Below the pieces are notes generated by a model. That model was not told the DNA's origin. It ran no database searches and was given only the letters and a program-made list of their open reading frames with translations. Shown here piece by piece: positions 1 through 9,054 of a DNA stretch of 20,939 bases. The stretch is from a virus, in IMG/VR virus record IMGVR_UViG_3300010148_005382, positions 1 to 20,939 of that record; one strand, given 5' to 3'. Positions within the stretch are counted from its first letter, which is position 1. Each line of letters opens with the position of its first letter. The translations under genes were made by a program, and so were the position numbers.

Positions 1-309
1 ATCGAGACTTTTGCTAGCGAATGTTCCACCATGAAAATACCCATCTCCAGTTCCACGGATATCTCCTTGTCCAGTTGCTCCAGTTATTATGTTACCAGAT
101 GAAAAAATAATTGTTGATAAATCAGATGATTTTATACCAGTGGTAATATCGTTAATATCTGTGCTTGCTGCTATAACAAAACCCTCGTGTAATCCTGAAT
201 TAGCATAAACTCCACCTGCGCTAGTTGAATTTACATATGAAGTATGCGCCCCAGAGTAATAAGGTATAAAACCAGTTGATGTAGTATCTAATATTGTAAC
301 TCTAGGCAT
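1..309 (-). CDS. Tail fibre-like protein, N-terminal part (runs off left edge)
   Basis: An open frame starts at an ATG at 309 and continues to the left edge with no stop, giving 103 codons. It begins MPRVTILDTTSTGF and is rich in Gly, Ser, Thr and Ile with short beta-prone stretches, a composition typical of tail fibre or fibre-tip proteins. Only one base separates it from the stop of the gpJ-like gene, so it should be cotranscribed with the tail-tip operon. In lambda-like phages the genes after J commonly encode side fibres or fibre accessories, which supports a structural role. I recognise no specific domain. The call is inferred from position and composition. The C-terminus, which would carry any receptor-binding or chaperone domain, is outside the window. 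Confidence 0.6.
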   Translation of the reverse strand, partial: MPRVTILDTTSTGFIPYYSGAHTSYVNSTSAGGVYANSGLHEGFVIAASTDINDITTGIKSSDLSTIIFSSGNIITGATGQGDIRGTGDGYFHGGTFASKSLD

Positions 310-310
310 T

Positions 311-3300
311 TTAATTTATCGTGAAATTTTCTAGGAAAGATTTGTCATGTGTTAAGCCTTCTTCAGGAACTAAGAATTCATTATGAACTGCAAAAGCAGA
401 ATCATAGTAAGCATTTAAAACTGACATATTATCAGCACCAGCACCTAAAGCTTTAACTCTTAAAGAGTAAGTCCCGACCTCCTCACTTAAACCGCTAAAA
501 ACAGCGAAGGTATTTTCTGTTCTTGCAAAAGTTGGAAAATTATTTTGTAAAAGTATAGCTTGATACCCAGTAGCGTTTGATCCATTTGGATCTGTCCAAC
601 TTCCACTTACGAAAAATTCTCCAACTTCAGGCACATCACCCGTAGCGATAGCTAAGTTTGTTACTGGTGTGAGATTGTGATATATTAGTTGATTTATTTG
701 TGATGATGCATTTTGATAACTAAAAGTATTTGATAAGGTTGTAATACTTTTATCGCTTTCTATAAGGTCATATTTACCAGATTCATACAGGCTGGCTACT
801 GTTGCAAATTCATTAGTGTTTACCTCTGCTATCTCTAAAACTTTAAATGTAATTGGTGATGCCCCGCTTTTTTGAAAACTACAAGGACTTCCAACTTTAA
901 TGTTTTGCAGTAGACCAGTCTTAGAGGCTTCAATACCAGAAACTAATGTTCCGTAAGCTTGATTTACAGTACTACCTGTAATTGTTACGACATCTATTTG
1001 GCTTGGTGAATTTACGTCAATTTCAGATTCTAATATTCCATTTGTAAAGCTTTCATTAGTAAAATCTCCAGAGAAAGTGCCTTTTAAATCAAAAGTATTA
1101 GAGCCTCTATTATTACTAGCTGATGCATCATAATTTTTTAAATCACCAGTAGCAAAATTTTGTAGTTTAGTATTTTGTCCTATTGTTGTGGTTGCGCTTA
1201 TAAATTTAGCAAAATCATTATCTCTTTCAAAGCTATTGCCAGTTGCAAAAACCCAACCAGTTAATGTAGTGTCAAAATATAAAATATTAGAGCCAGTTCC
1301 AGTGTAAGTTGCATATTCTTCAAAACCACCCTCATTTCCTGTATAACCTTGTCTATATCCAGAAAAATCATAATCACCTGTAAAATTAGCTGTCCATACA
1401 GCAGTTGAACTGGAACTAGCTAAATCTCCACTAATATTAAAAGTAGATTTTGCCCTTTCTCTATTTTTTTGCGATATAGTATTAAGGTCTGATATAGTAT
1501 CAATACCAGTAGGATTAAATAATGTTAAACGACCACTCATTTGAGTGTTATCAAAAGAATTACTAATCCTAATTTCTTGTTTATCTGCGTCTACAGCTAA
1601 AACTCTACCAAAGTTTATAAGGTTTGATTTTAATTCATCTTGAACTTCTATTACATCTCCAGGTCTATATAGTAGACTTGACAGTCCAGCTTGAAATGTG
1701 ATTGTTTGATTCTCATTTACTTTGTGAAATAATAAATGCGAGGCGGCTCTCCTAGCCATCCCTCTTGAAGTCATACCTACTCCTTGAATCCTAGTCTTAA
1801 ATACGCCTCTTCTTCTTATATCCTCTTCATCTTCAATAGTTTCTATTTTTGGTAGAAAATTATCAAATCTATCATTGTATGTAATTTCTACAGTATTAAA
1901 AATTTCATCTCTTCTATTATTAGAATAATTAAACATACCCCCTTTTACTGATTCATTTGTAATCAAGCAAATAGGTGATCTAGGTCTATCATCTACAAAA
2001 TTTATTTGGTTATCACCAAAAAATATACTCCCCCTAAAAAGTGCGGCTATTTGATAAATTGCATCATAAATTTTTTCATTATTATTAAACATTATGTTGC
2101 AAGCAAATCTAGGTTCAAGTCCACCTTGACCATCTGACACACCAACAAAAGCTCCATCATCATTTACTGCGTCGCAAAATCTACCAATTTTATATAACTC
2201 CCAAATATTTATAGTGTTTTCATTTACATGTTCACCTAAACCGTATCTTTTATTTGTTAGTAGATCATAAAGAATCCAAGCTGGATTATCACTCCATTTT
2301 AAATCATCATGAAAAGTCCCATCCCAATCTCCATCATAAACTATTTTATCATTATCAGAGGTATTATTAAATTCATCTACGGATGTATAGTATCTTTTAT
2401 CTTGTCCGTTTACTTTTGTAGGATGATAATTACTTGGTATTTTTATTAATTTTAATTTACAATCAAAGTTCCTAGTGGGAACTCCATCTATAGATCTGGA
2501 ATCAAGTTTAGTGCCTATTATGGCTGAAAAAGGATAACTTAAATTAACAGGTATTATTTCAGTAACTTTTGATAAAGATACACTTCTAGTTAATAAAACA
2601 GAGCTGGTCTCACATGATATTTTCTCAACCTCTACATATCTATGAGGAACCTCTTCATTACCTTCACCTACTCCAGCAGCTCCAACTCTAATCGCTGGAG
2701 GTAATTTAATCGGTGTATTTATTTTACTTTCTGTAGATGAACTTTTAAAAGAATCTAATTTAACCCAAGGGAAATCATTAGGAGAACTTTCAGGATTACC
2801 TAAATCAACTAAAACACTTGAGTTCACTAAAGCTACAAAATGATAATCTCTAACTTCTCCATTCCTTGTTTTTTTATTAGTTTTAGGGTCTATTAATCCA
2901 GTGCTTACACGAACTTCAAGTAGAGCTGGATAATTTACACCAGCCCCTAACTTTCTAGCAGCTTCTTCTTCTTCATTAGCTAAAACAACTGGTTTTATTT
3001 CAGAATGCAAAGTGTCTCTTAATTCTTGTATATCTAAAGTTACAAATACTTCTTCTATATTAGGATTATAAACAGTGTGCGTTACTGGAGATGACAATTC
3101 ATCAAAACTAGGATTTAATGCATCAGCCCAATCAGAATAATTTAAAAAATTAGTTCTACTAGAAACTGCATCAAAACCATCTGCTGGCAAAGGTTTACCT
3201 GTTCTTAAGTCGGTGCTTCCCTCTATGCTGTCCTCAGAAATAGTAGTATTAAAATCAAATTCTGATAATGATTTAGTATCAGATACGATTCTTTGAACTT

Positions 3301-5377
3301 TAAATTCTGGATTTACTCTATAAGGACCATAAAGAAAACTATCATAAGGTTTATCAATATAAATTTTATTAAAAAATTTAAAAGGGTCTTGATTTTCAGT
3401 ACCTAATTTTAATTCTGCTAGAACATTAGAGTAATTAAATTTTTGATTTAATTTAAGTGGTTCTACAAATGAAATAGAATTAGTTTGCTTATATTCAAAA
3501 GTTGATAGTTGTTTTATAATTGTAACTAAATTTTTATCTATTCCTCTTTTTTGTGTTCTAAAAGCGTATTCACCTGTGTCGCCTCGATTTTTTAAAGTGG
3601 TAGATTTTTTAGCTTGATCTTTAAGAGCTATTAAGTAAAACCCATGGACCTTTTGTTGTAGATCGCCATTTAAATTTATTTCTGGGACTAAAAAATCAAA
3701 TACTTCTAATTTATCATTATTATTAGCAAGCACCTCTAAATCATTGCCAATACTAGTTGTAAATCTAAAAGAGTAATCAACAATTGAATTATAAGTAAAG
3801 CCTTCTACTTTTTTTGTAGGACCATCTGGGTCTAAAATATTAAAGTTTAAACCAGCCTGAGTTTCTAAAGGTCTATATATTAGGAATATTTCTTTATCTA
3901 AATTATTTAAAAAATTTGTAAAGGCTTCTTTCCAATCCTCGTTTAATTTTGAATTTATTATTGTGTCGCCATTATCTTTTTCTATAAAATCTCCAAGATT
4001 ATTAAGAGCTTTATTTACTAAATCTATTTGATATAAATTATCATTAGCATCATTACCCCTAGATGCTTCTTTTAAAGATACTAAATCTAAAAATTCAGAA
4101 CTTAGTATCTGCGATAGCATTGAAGATGATGACTTTACACCTTTGCCAAAATATTGCATATCTTCACCCTCTTCACCTTTAAAGAAAAGGCTGTTTTTAT
4201 CATTACCAAAAGCAAATAAAGATTTGTAATTTGTTGGAATGGCATCATCAGTTACATCATAAACAAAAATATCTTTAATTTTGAAAGTATTTGAAGCGCT
4301 TTGAGTTTGAAGGAATAGCTTATTGCCGTCATTTCCTAAAAACGTAAAGCTGAATGTCCCATTCGCTGAAACATTTGTGAAGCCTTCACTTGAAGCATTA
4401 AAAGGAAAACGTACTTTTATACTCCCCTCTACATAATCAAATACAGTAAACTCGACTCTGTACGTTTTAGTTGAATTACCCACTATATCAGCAGTGACAT
4501 CTTGAATGTATTGGTTTATACCCGCTCCATTAAATGTATAAATGCCATCAGCTAAACTTATAGTTGATGAATCACTTATATTAGCAGTTGTGTTAATAAC
4601 TGATATATTAGTTAAATCTGAATATATTAGATAATCTTTGATTTTAGCTTTAGTGACAACGTTTTCGTTTGTATCTCTTTCTAAAACACTTTTAACACCA
4701 GATTGATTTACTAGTTTTACATCTGCTGGAACTTTATTAAAATCTGTTAGCTCACTACCATCCTCTGGCCCCATGAAAAGACCAAACCTTGGAAAATCAT
4801 TTTTTACACTGACACATGTTCCATTTAATTTGCCCTTAGTTTCTTCATCATCGTCTTGTTTATAAGATACTCCTCCATATACAAATCCATTAGATGCATT
4901 AGAATTTGTATTGAAAGTGTGAACACTATCATCTCCAGCACCAAATTGAGACCAATCAGGAGCTATTAAACCTGCTTTGCCAGTAAAGTTTGTAAGTTGA
5001 CCATTTGGCTCTACTATTAAATCATCAGGATTAGAGTCTGCAAGATGATTGAAAAAATTAGTTAGGGTAATATCTCCAGTTATATCAGCTTGTGTTGAAC
5101 TGCCGTCTGCTATATTAACTTTAGATGAATCGCTTTTTAAACTTACTTGAACTGGTGAGTCATTTAAATAAATCCCTTGCAATAAATCTGGACCATTTAC
5201 AACTTCAGCATTTTTGTTTACTAAACCCTGTATCGGTCCATCGCTTATCAAATCTAAAGTTTCTAAAAAACTATATGATGCTCCATATTGCATCTCCCCA
5301 AGTTTAGGAGGTCTAAAAACTGGAGGACTGGCTTGGTTAGCTCCAGCAAATTTTGTTTTTTTATGTATATGTTTCAT
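311..5377 (-). CDS. J: Tail tip attachment protein, lambda gpJ-like (central fibre)
   Basis: This 1688-residue protein forms the central tip of a siphovirus tail and usually sets host range. The N-terminus (residues 15-80) has the PPVFRPP...LLDLISDGPIQG-type region and a GIYLNDSPV segment characteristic of gpJ. The central TipJ/phage-tail-3 region contains NPAWILYDLLTNKRYGLG, followed by a stretch around an RRRGVFKTRIQG motif and SLLYRPGDVIEVQDE, all typical of gpJ. The C-terminal part is rich in Gly, Ser, Thr and Asn, with a fibronectin-type-III-like segment near residues 1560-1670. Residues about 258-376 look like an inserted beta-sandwich module. It is longer than lambda gpJ (1132 residues). 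Its ATG shares one base with the stop of the gpI-like gene, giving translational coupling. Family assignment is strong; receptor identity is unknown. Confidence 0.93.
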   Translation of the reverse strand: MKHIHKKTKFAGANQASPPVFRPPKLGEMQYGASYSFLETLDLISDGPIQGLVNKNAEVVNGPDLLQGIYLNDSPVQVSLKSDSSKVNIADGSSTQADITGDITLTNFFNHLADSNPDDLIVEPNGQLTNFTGKAGLIAPDWSQFGAGDDSVHTFNTNSNASNGFVYGGVSYKQDDDEETKGKLNGTCVSVKNDFPRFGLFMGPEDGSELTDFNKVPADVKLVNQSGVKSVLERDTNENVVTKAKIKDYLIYSDLTNISVINTTANISDSSTISLADGIYTFNGAGINQYIQDVTADIVGNSTKTYRVEFTVFDYVEGSIKVRFPFNASSEGFTNVSANGTFSFTFLGNDGNKLFLQTQSASNTFKIKDIFVYDVTDDAIPTNYKSLFAFGNDKNSLFFKGEEGEDMQYFGKGVKSSSSMLSQILSSEFLDLVSLKEASRGNDANDNLYQIDLVNKALNNLGDFIEKDNGDTIINSKLNEDWKEAFTNFLNNLDKEIFLIYRPLETQAGLNFNILDPDGPTKKVEGFTYNSIVDYSFRFTTSIGNDLEVLANNNDKLEVFDFLVPEINLNGDLQQKVHGFYLIALKDQAKKSTTLKNRGDTGEYAFRTQKRGIDKNLVTIIKQLSTFEYKQTNSISFVEPLKLNQKFNYSNVLAELKLGTENQDPFKFFNKIYIDKPYDSFLYGPYRVNPEFKVQRIVSDTKSLSEFDFNTTISEDSIEGSTDLRTGKPLPADGFDAVSSRTNFLNYSDWADALNPSFDELSSPVTHTVYNPNIEEVFVTLDIQELRDTLHSEIKPVVLANEEEEAARKLGAGVNYPALLEVRVSTGLIDPKTNKKTRNGEVRDYHFVALVNSSVLVDLGNPESSPNDFPWVKLDSFKSSSTESKINTPIKLPPAIRVGAAGVGEGNEEVPHRYVEVEKISCETSSVLLTRSVSLSKVTEIIPVNLSYPFSAIIGTKLDSRSIDGVPTRNFDCKLKLIKIPSNYHPTKVNGQDKRYYTSVDEFNNTSDNDKIVYDGDWDGTFHDDLKWSDNPAWILYDLLTNKRYGLGEHVNENTINIWELYKIGRFCDAVNDDGAFVGVSDGQGGLEPRFACNIMFNNNEKIYDAIYQIAALFRGSIFFGDNQINFVDDRPRSPICLITNESVKGGMFNYSNNRRDEIFNTVEITYNDRFDNFLPKIETIEDEEDIRRRGVFKTRIQGVGMTSRGMARRAASHLLFHKVNENQTITFQAGLSSLLYRPGDVIEVQDELKSNLINFGRVLAVDADKQEIRISNSFDNTQMSGRLTLFNPTGIDTISDLNTISQKNRERAKSTFNISGDLASSSSTAVWTANFTGDYDFSGYRQGYTGNEGGFEEYATYTGTGSNILYFDTTLTGWVFATGNSFERDNDFAKFISATTTIGQNTKLQNFATGDLKNYDASASNNRGSNTFDLKGTFSGDFTNESFTNGILESEIDVNSPSQIDVVTITGSTVNQAYGTLVSGIEASKTGLLQNIKVGSPCSFQKSGASPITFKVLEIAEVNTNEFATVASLYESGKYDLIESDKSITTLSNTFSYQNASSQINQLIYHNLTPVTNLAIATGDVPEVGEFFVSGSWTDPNGSNATGYQAILLQNNFPTFARTENTFAVFSGLSEEVGTYSLRVKALGAGADNMSVLNAYYDSAFAVHNEFLVPEEGLTHDKSFLENFTIN

Positions 5378-6138
5378 TATAATACAAAAGAATTTGCTGA
5401 TATTGGAGCGTCTATATTTGTGCTTTTTGATATAAAAGTATTAGACTGGAGAGCTTTTTCATCAGGCACTATTAATGGAAATGATTTAATACATGACTGA
5501 ACAACCGCTGAGCCAACTTTTAATCTACCATAACCAATAGGCAAAAAAGATCCTTGTTGTGCTAAATTCGTCTTCGAAGAAAATATATAAGATTGAGTTA
5601 ATGCGTTGGCTACAGCGGAAATTTCTTGCTGGGCTGGCAAGCCTAAATCTGGTTTTGGTGCGAGCATAGAGGCTATAGCAGCTAAACCTACAGATTTAGC
5701 AATACTTCCAAAAACACCAGCTCCTTTTGCTGCTGTACCTGCTCCTGCTGCTGCACCTGCTCCACCACCTAAAGATCCAGTTAGTGCAGAAAACCCTGCA
5801 CTAAGCGTTTGTCCTACAAAAGATGTAACAGCAGTTATAGGTGCTAAAACTGCTGACACTACTGCACCTATAGCTGAGAAAATTCCAGCTCCTGCTATAG
5901 CTGGCACTAAATCAATTCTTTTTGGTTTTTCTTTTAAATCTTGGAAAGATTTAACTCTTTTTTTATTGACTATTATATCGTAAAAGAAACATTTGTTTTG
6001 TAAATTTATAAGCCTTGCCTTAAACCCTTGTCTATTACAGTCTATCGCATCTATCAAATCAGATGCATTTTTTAAGTTTAAACAAAAGAATTTTTGATAT
6101 TCTTTTTCTAAAATTCCATGTAAATATATTTTAGTCAT
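5377..6138 (-). CDS. I: Tail tip assembly protein, lambda gpI-like
   Basis: This 253-residue protein fits the lambda tail assembly protein I family, which acts with gpJ, gpK and gpL in forming the tail tip. Residues 1-75 form an N-terminal segment (starting MTKIYLHGILEKEY) like the ubiquitin-like start of this family. Residues 78-170 are a Gly/Ala-rich hydrophobic stretch (AGAGIFSAIGAVVSAVLAP and a run of Gly-Ala), also characteristic of gpI. The C-terminus has a conserved-looking FLPIGYGRLKVGSAVVQS block, common at the end of these proteins. The start overlaps the K-like stop by 4 bases (ATGA) and the stop overlaps the J start by 1 base. Its position between K-like and J-like genes matches lambda order. 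The long opposite-strand frame here is only a shadow of the alanine/glycine codons. Confidence 0.88.
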   Translation of the reverse strand: MTKIYLHGILEKEYQKFFCLNLKNASDLIDAIDCNRQGFKARLINLQNKCFFYDIIVNKKRVKSFQDLKEKPKRIDLVPAIAGAGIFSAIGAVVSAVLAPITAVTSFVGQTLSAGFSALTGSLGGGAGAAAGAGTAAKGAGVFGSIAKSVGLAAIASMLAPKPDLGLPAQQEISAVANALTQSYIFSSKTNLAQQGSFLPIGYGRLKVGSAVVQSCIKSFPLIVPDEKALQSNTFISKSTNIDAPISANSFVL

Positions 6139-6533
6139 AGTAAAGCCTTTATCCTTCCTAATGTATTTACATCTGAATCTGAATTTTGTGGTTCATAAAT
6201 ATGAACTTTTTGCGTATTTAAACTAAAAACTAAAAAAGGCAAACAAGCATTTTCAGCCATTTCTTTATCAAAATCTGACGGCTCTTCATCTCCGACTATG
6301 TGACTATGATATAAAGCTAGAATTGCATACTTCTCCTTAAATAATAAATATTCTAAAGGATCTACTAAAAAAAAAGATTGAGGATTATCAGAGGCGTTTT
6401 CGCTTTCTTTTACTACAAAAGTATTATCTTCAATGCAATGACCTAAAAAACCACATATTTCATATCTTAAGTTTTTATTACATAAGATTTTTATATGTTC
6501 TAAAGCTGCTTTTGGGGTTTTAAATTTTTTCAT
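6135..6533 (-). CDS. JAB1/MPN metalloprotease-domain tail protein, lambda gpK-like but JAMM-only
   Basis: This 132-residue protein carries a complete JAMM zinc metalloprotease motif. His-Ser-His is followed by seven residues, Ser, two residues and Asp (within YHSHIVGDEEPSDFD), with an upstream Glu in the YEICGFLGH segment. In lambda gpK this domain is followed by an NlpC/P60 cysteine peptidase domain. Here the protein ends soon after the JAMM domain and the NlpC/P60 part is absent; no frame in the neighbourhood supplies it. It lies between the L-like and I-like genes with 4-base overlaps at both ends, so the gene is intact rather than truncated by mutation. The expected role is processing or assembly at the tail tip. 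A peptidoglycan-cleaving role would need the missing domain. Confidence 0.85.
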   Translation of the reverse strand: MKKFKTPKAALEHIKILCNKNLRYEICGFLGHCIEDNTFVVKESENASDNPQSFFLVDPLEYLLFKEKYAILALYHSHIVGDEEPSDFDKEMAENACLPFLVFSLNTQKVHIYEPQNSDSDVNTLGRIKALL

Positions 6534-8437
6534 TGACCATATCCAAATCCATCTGTTCCTGGGAATCCTGCAAATCTAGGGTAGTAATAACTAGGGTTAG
6601 AAATAACTACTTCATCATTAAGGCTAACACTAAAAGATCCAGTTTCAAAAACTCCTGAACCACTTAAAAATATATTATTTTCATGTAAATCTTTTAATCC
6701 AGTATGATTATCAGGCAAAGCTCCAGTGGTCATGTCCCACCATGCAACTAAGTTTCCATCTCCACTTATCTTTTCAAAATCTCCAGTTAGCTCAGAATAA
6801 TTTCTCGGAATAAAATCAATAGTGTCTTTACTTGGGGTTATGACATCTTGGATTAAATATTTTTGTTCAATTTTCGTTAATTTTCTCTTCCATAGAGCGC
6901 ATGGACCTAAAGACCCATTTAATGACGCATGTTTACTATTGCCTAAATCAATACCTCCTATTGTAAAAGTTTCGGGTAAATTTACTCCTCTTTCAGTAGC
7001 TGGAGCTGTTTGAGCACTAAAAAACGTATCTGGTTTATCTATCGTAAAAGATGTTATTGATCGGCCATCAGCTGCATTTGGGAGACCTTTTTCATGAGTT
7101 ATAAAATAACAATCCCAGCTGGCTTCAACTGAGCCTACTATTTGCCTTTGTTCAGGATTTATATTTGGGTCATATGGGTTGAATCCAGAATAGCTAAATT
7201 GAATATCATCTATTCTACTAGCGTCTTGTGAGTCTACTCTACTTAAATTAAAGAATTTAAATTGATCATCTCTAGGAGTTGTGCTTACAATTGCTGATTT
7301 TTGACTTGAAGCAGCGTTACCACTTGCCCAAATCATAAGAGTAAAATCTCCAGTTAAAAATCCAGTTATATCTCCAGTGCTTGTAAATAATCCAGCTGAA
7401 TTTATTGAATCATTTTCATTTACAAATTTATTACCAAAAAATGACATTGTGTTAAACCCAGTAGGGTCTATTTCATCTTTTACATAAGTGTATTGGTTAT
7501 CTAAGTTAAATCTTTTTCTACATGCTGATAAATTTTTAGAACATACATCTTTTTGCCAAAACGATGGGCCTTCATTAGGATGTATTCCAGAATTATCATT
7601 AACAACAGATACATAAACAGTTTTTGAATCAATAAGTGATTCTGTCCTAGCTATTGTATTACTAGGATTAGGCATATTAGGTATTTTATTACCTTTTACA
7701 TAAACTATATCACCTTTGATGTATTCTCGATTAGGATTCCACTCAGCGTTAATATCATCAAAAAAATGCTTTTGACTATTACTTAGACCTCTATATATGG
7801 GTGTTACCGTATTGCCATCTGAATCTGTAAAAGGTTTACTACCTTCGGTTTCTATTGGTAAACCATAATATCTACAGCCCTGACCCCTGTATTTCCAAAA
7901 GCAATAACTTGATACGATAGCTCTATCATTTACATTAAATGATTCTACATCTAATGGTGAGCTAAGTTCAAATTCTACAAATAGTTTTGATTCTTGCGCT
8001 TTTCTACCTATGACATATTCTTCAGAGGATATGACAGCTGCTGCGTTAGCTGAACTCCAAGGATTCCCTCCATCAAAGTTTATATCATCTATATTTTTAA
8101 GAAAAGCTTTTTTTCTTGTTACTTTAGCATTAATAAAATCATTATAATTTTGTAATAATGCAGTTATTAAAAAATCTTTATTAGAAACCCTAATTTTAGG
8201 TCTTGGTAGTCTTTTATCGCCCAACATCTCAAAACCCTCAGACTCCATAGCTATTGGAGTATACTTATTACCCTGCCAAGTTATACTATCTCCAAACAAG
8301 CTACCATTATGGAAAAATACAGTTTCTGTTTTCTCTGTTTTTGGGTCTGTTAAAGCTATCTGGAAAAATTCTAAGATCGCAGTTGGCTGCAAATCTAATA
8401 AATTTTTTGCTACTATGTTTTTTCCTTCATCTGCCAT
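6530..8437 (-). CDS. L: Minor tail protein, lambda gpL-like, with extra carbohydrate-binding-like modules
   Basis: Residues 1-190 match the gpL family: an N-terminal segment with ILEFFQIALTDP, then SFNVNDRAIVSSYCFWKYRG. gpL binds an iron-sulfur cluster through four cysteines. Here Cys179/Cys188 and Cys299/Cys306 keep the within-pair spacings of 9 and 7 that I recall for lambda gpL. The pairs are 111 residues apart instead of about 23. The intervening piece (about 225-298) has the W...Y..GD.VY...P...W pattern of small chitin-binding modules (CBM5/12-like). Residues about 335-530 look like a LamG/concanavalin-type jelly roll (GDFTLMIWASG; LGPCALWKRKLT). At 635 residues it is far longer than lambda gpL (232). 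It is the first gene of the minus-strand operon, starting just downstream of a GTGTAA box. The modules suggest glycan contact at the tail tip, which is inference. Confidence 0.88.
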   Translation of the reverse strand: MADEGKNIVAKNLLDLQPTAILEFFQIALTDPKTEKTETVFFHNGSLFGDSITWQGNKYTPIAMESEGFEMLGDKRLPRPKIRVSNKDFLITALLQNYNDFINAKVTRKKAFLKNIDDINFDGGNPWSSANAAAVISSEEYVIGRKAQESKLFVEFELSSPLDVESFNVNDRAIVSSYCFWKYRGQGCRYYGLPIETEGSKPFTDSDGNTVTPIYRGLSNSQKHFFDDINAEWNPNREYIKGDIVYVKGNKIPNMPNPSNTIARTESLIDSKTVYVSVVNDNSGIHPNEGPSFWQKDVCSKNLSACRKRFNLDNQYTYVKDEIDPTGFNTMSFFGNKFVNENDSINSAGLFTSTGDITGFLTGDFTLMIWASGNAASSQKSAIVSTTPRDDQFKFFNLSRVDSQDASRIDDIQFSYSGFNPYDPNINPEQRQIVGSVEASWDCYFITHEKGLPNAADGRSITSFTIDKPDTFFSAQTAPATERGVNLPETFTIGGIDLGNSKHASLNGSLGPCALWKRKLTKIEQKYLIQDVITPSKDTIDFIPRNYSELTGDFEKISGDGNLVAWWDMTTGALPDNHTGLKDLHENNIFLSGSGVFETGSFSVSLNDEVVISNPSYYYPRFAGFPGTDGFGYGQ

Positions 8438-8445
8438 AACAATAC

Positions 8446-8451
8446 TTACAC
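8446..8451 (-). promoter_or_regulatory. GTGTAA box upstream of tail-tip operon
   Basis: On the minus strand GTGTAAGTATTGTT directly precedes the ATG of the gpL-like gene, with 8 bases between box and start. The same hexamer recurs upstream of other leading genes in this window. The almost identical GTGTAAGTAATAGTTAT precedes the holin at 9948. Its function, promoter element or operator, is inferred from position only. Confidence 0.45.
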
Positions 8452-8478
8452 TTTTGCTATATTATAATATAAAAAACA

Positions 8479-8484
8479 GTGTAA
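8479..8484 (+). promoter_or_regulatory. GTGTAA box upstream of the 8514 gene
   Basis: A GTGTAA box on the plus strand is followed by an AT-rich run containing TATAAT-like hexamers, then the ATG at 8514. It is divergent from the box at 8446-8451, so each copy points toward the gene it precedes. The 76-base intergenic region also contains TATAAT-like hexamers, so the exact promoter cannot be fixed by eye. Confidence 0.4.
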
Positions 8485-8513
8485 AATTATATAATAATTA
8501 AAACATATATGAT

Positions 8514-8780
8514 ATGAGTGTTATTTTTAGAGTAGTAGGGGCAAATGAAACTGTTAAAGATTTATTAAATGAAGATTTAAAAGTAGTTTCAAAAAGTAAA
8601 TCAGTTACAGGCTCAGTAATTTTTAATATTAAAAATGATGATAAAACTTTTACTTTTGAGCAAAAAGAGGTTGATTTTCATTCAGATTCAGTTCATTTGA
8701 ATGGTTTTTTATCAGATGGAAATGGAAATGTTGGAGTTGCTCAATTAAAATTTATACCTCAAACATACAATTGCCCTTAA
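8514..8780 (+). CDS. Hypothetical protein, 88 aa, beta-rich
   Basis: This is the first gene of the rightward unit, with ATG 29 bases after a GTGTAA box and no Shine-Dalgarno sequence. The product has alternating hydrophobic and polar residues (SVIFNIKNDDKTFTFEQKEV), suggesting a small beta-sheet protein. It has no signal peptide or membrane segment. Its stop is followed one base later by the start of the next gene, so it is probably cotranscribed with the spanin-like pair. I do not recognise the family. Its place between the tail-tip operon and the lysis genes fits either a small structural protein or an accessory of lysis; the sequence does not decide. Confidence 0.7.
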   Translation: MSVIFRVVGANETVKDLLNEDLKVVSKSKSVTGSVIFNIKNDDKTFTFEQKEVDFHSDSVHLNGFLSDGNGNVGVAQLKFIPQTYNCP

Positions 8781-8781
8781 G

Positions 8782-9054
8782 ATGGTCGGTTCAATAAAAT
8801 CAATTTTAAAATCTATAGAACTATATTTAACATTAAAAAATAAAAAATTTTACTATGAGTTATATAAAGAGTTTAAAGAGAGAGAGCAAAAGCTTGTGCA
8901 AGATATTGAGAACCTTAGGATTCGTGGTGATACCCATAGCGCTGACAGGGCTGACCTCTTGCGAGACTACCTCAACACCGAACGTAGGGAATTTGAACAT
9001 ATATCAGCCTTCTACTCTAAGATTACAGGAGGGGAAAACGATACAAACAATTGA
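8782..9054 (+). CDS. Coiled-coil protein overlapping a lipoprotein gene; i-spanin-position protein without clear membrane anchor
   Basis: This 90-residue, highly charged helical protein has its middle part (residues about 20-80) predicted by eye to be a coiled coil rich in Glu, Lys, Arg and Leu. About two thirds of the gene is overlapped in the +1 frame by a lipoprotein gene at 8855, the arrangement of lambda Rz/Rz1. Rz-type inner-membrane spanins start with a hydrophobic anchor. Here residues 1-30 (MVGSIKSILKSIELYLTLKN) are at most amphipathic. It may therefore be a divergent spanin subunit held by an amphipathic helix, or an unrelated small phage protein. Base composition rises in GC between about 8905 and 9000, as expected where two frames are constrained. 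Confidence 0.6.
   Translation: MVGSIKSILKSIELYLTLKNKKFYYELYKEFKEREQKLVQDIENLRIRGDTHSADRADLLRDYLNTERREFEHISAFYSKITGGENDTNN

Noticed and set aside
5125-5500. Three short plus-strand frames near the J/I junction
   Set aside because: They are antisense to the start of the gpJ-like gene and the end of the gpI-like gene and look like shadows.
5606-5983. Plus-strand frame of 125 codons, rich in Ala and Pro
   Set aside because: It is antisense to the Gly/Ala-rich part of the gpI-like gene; the composition is explained by that gene's codons and it has no own control signals.
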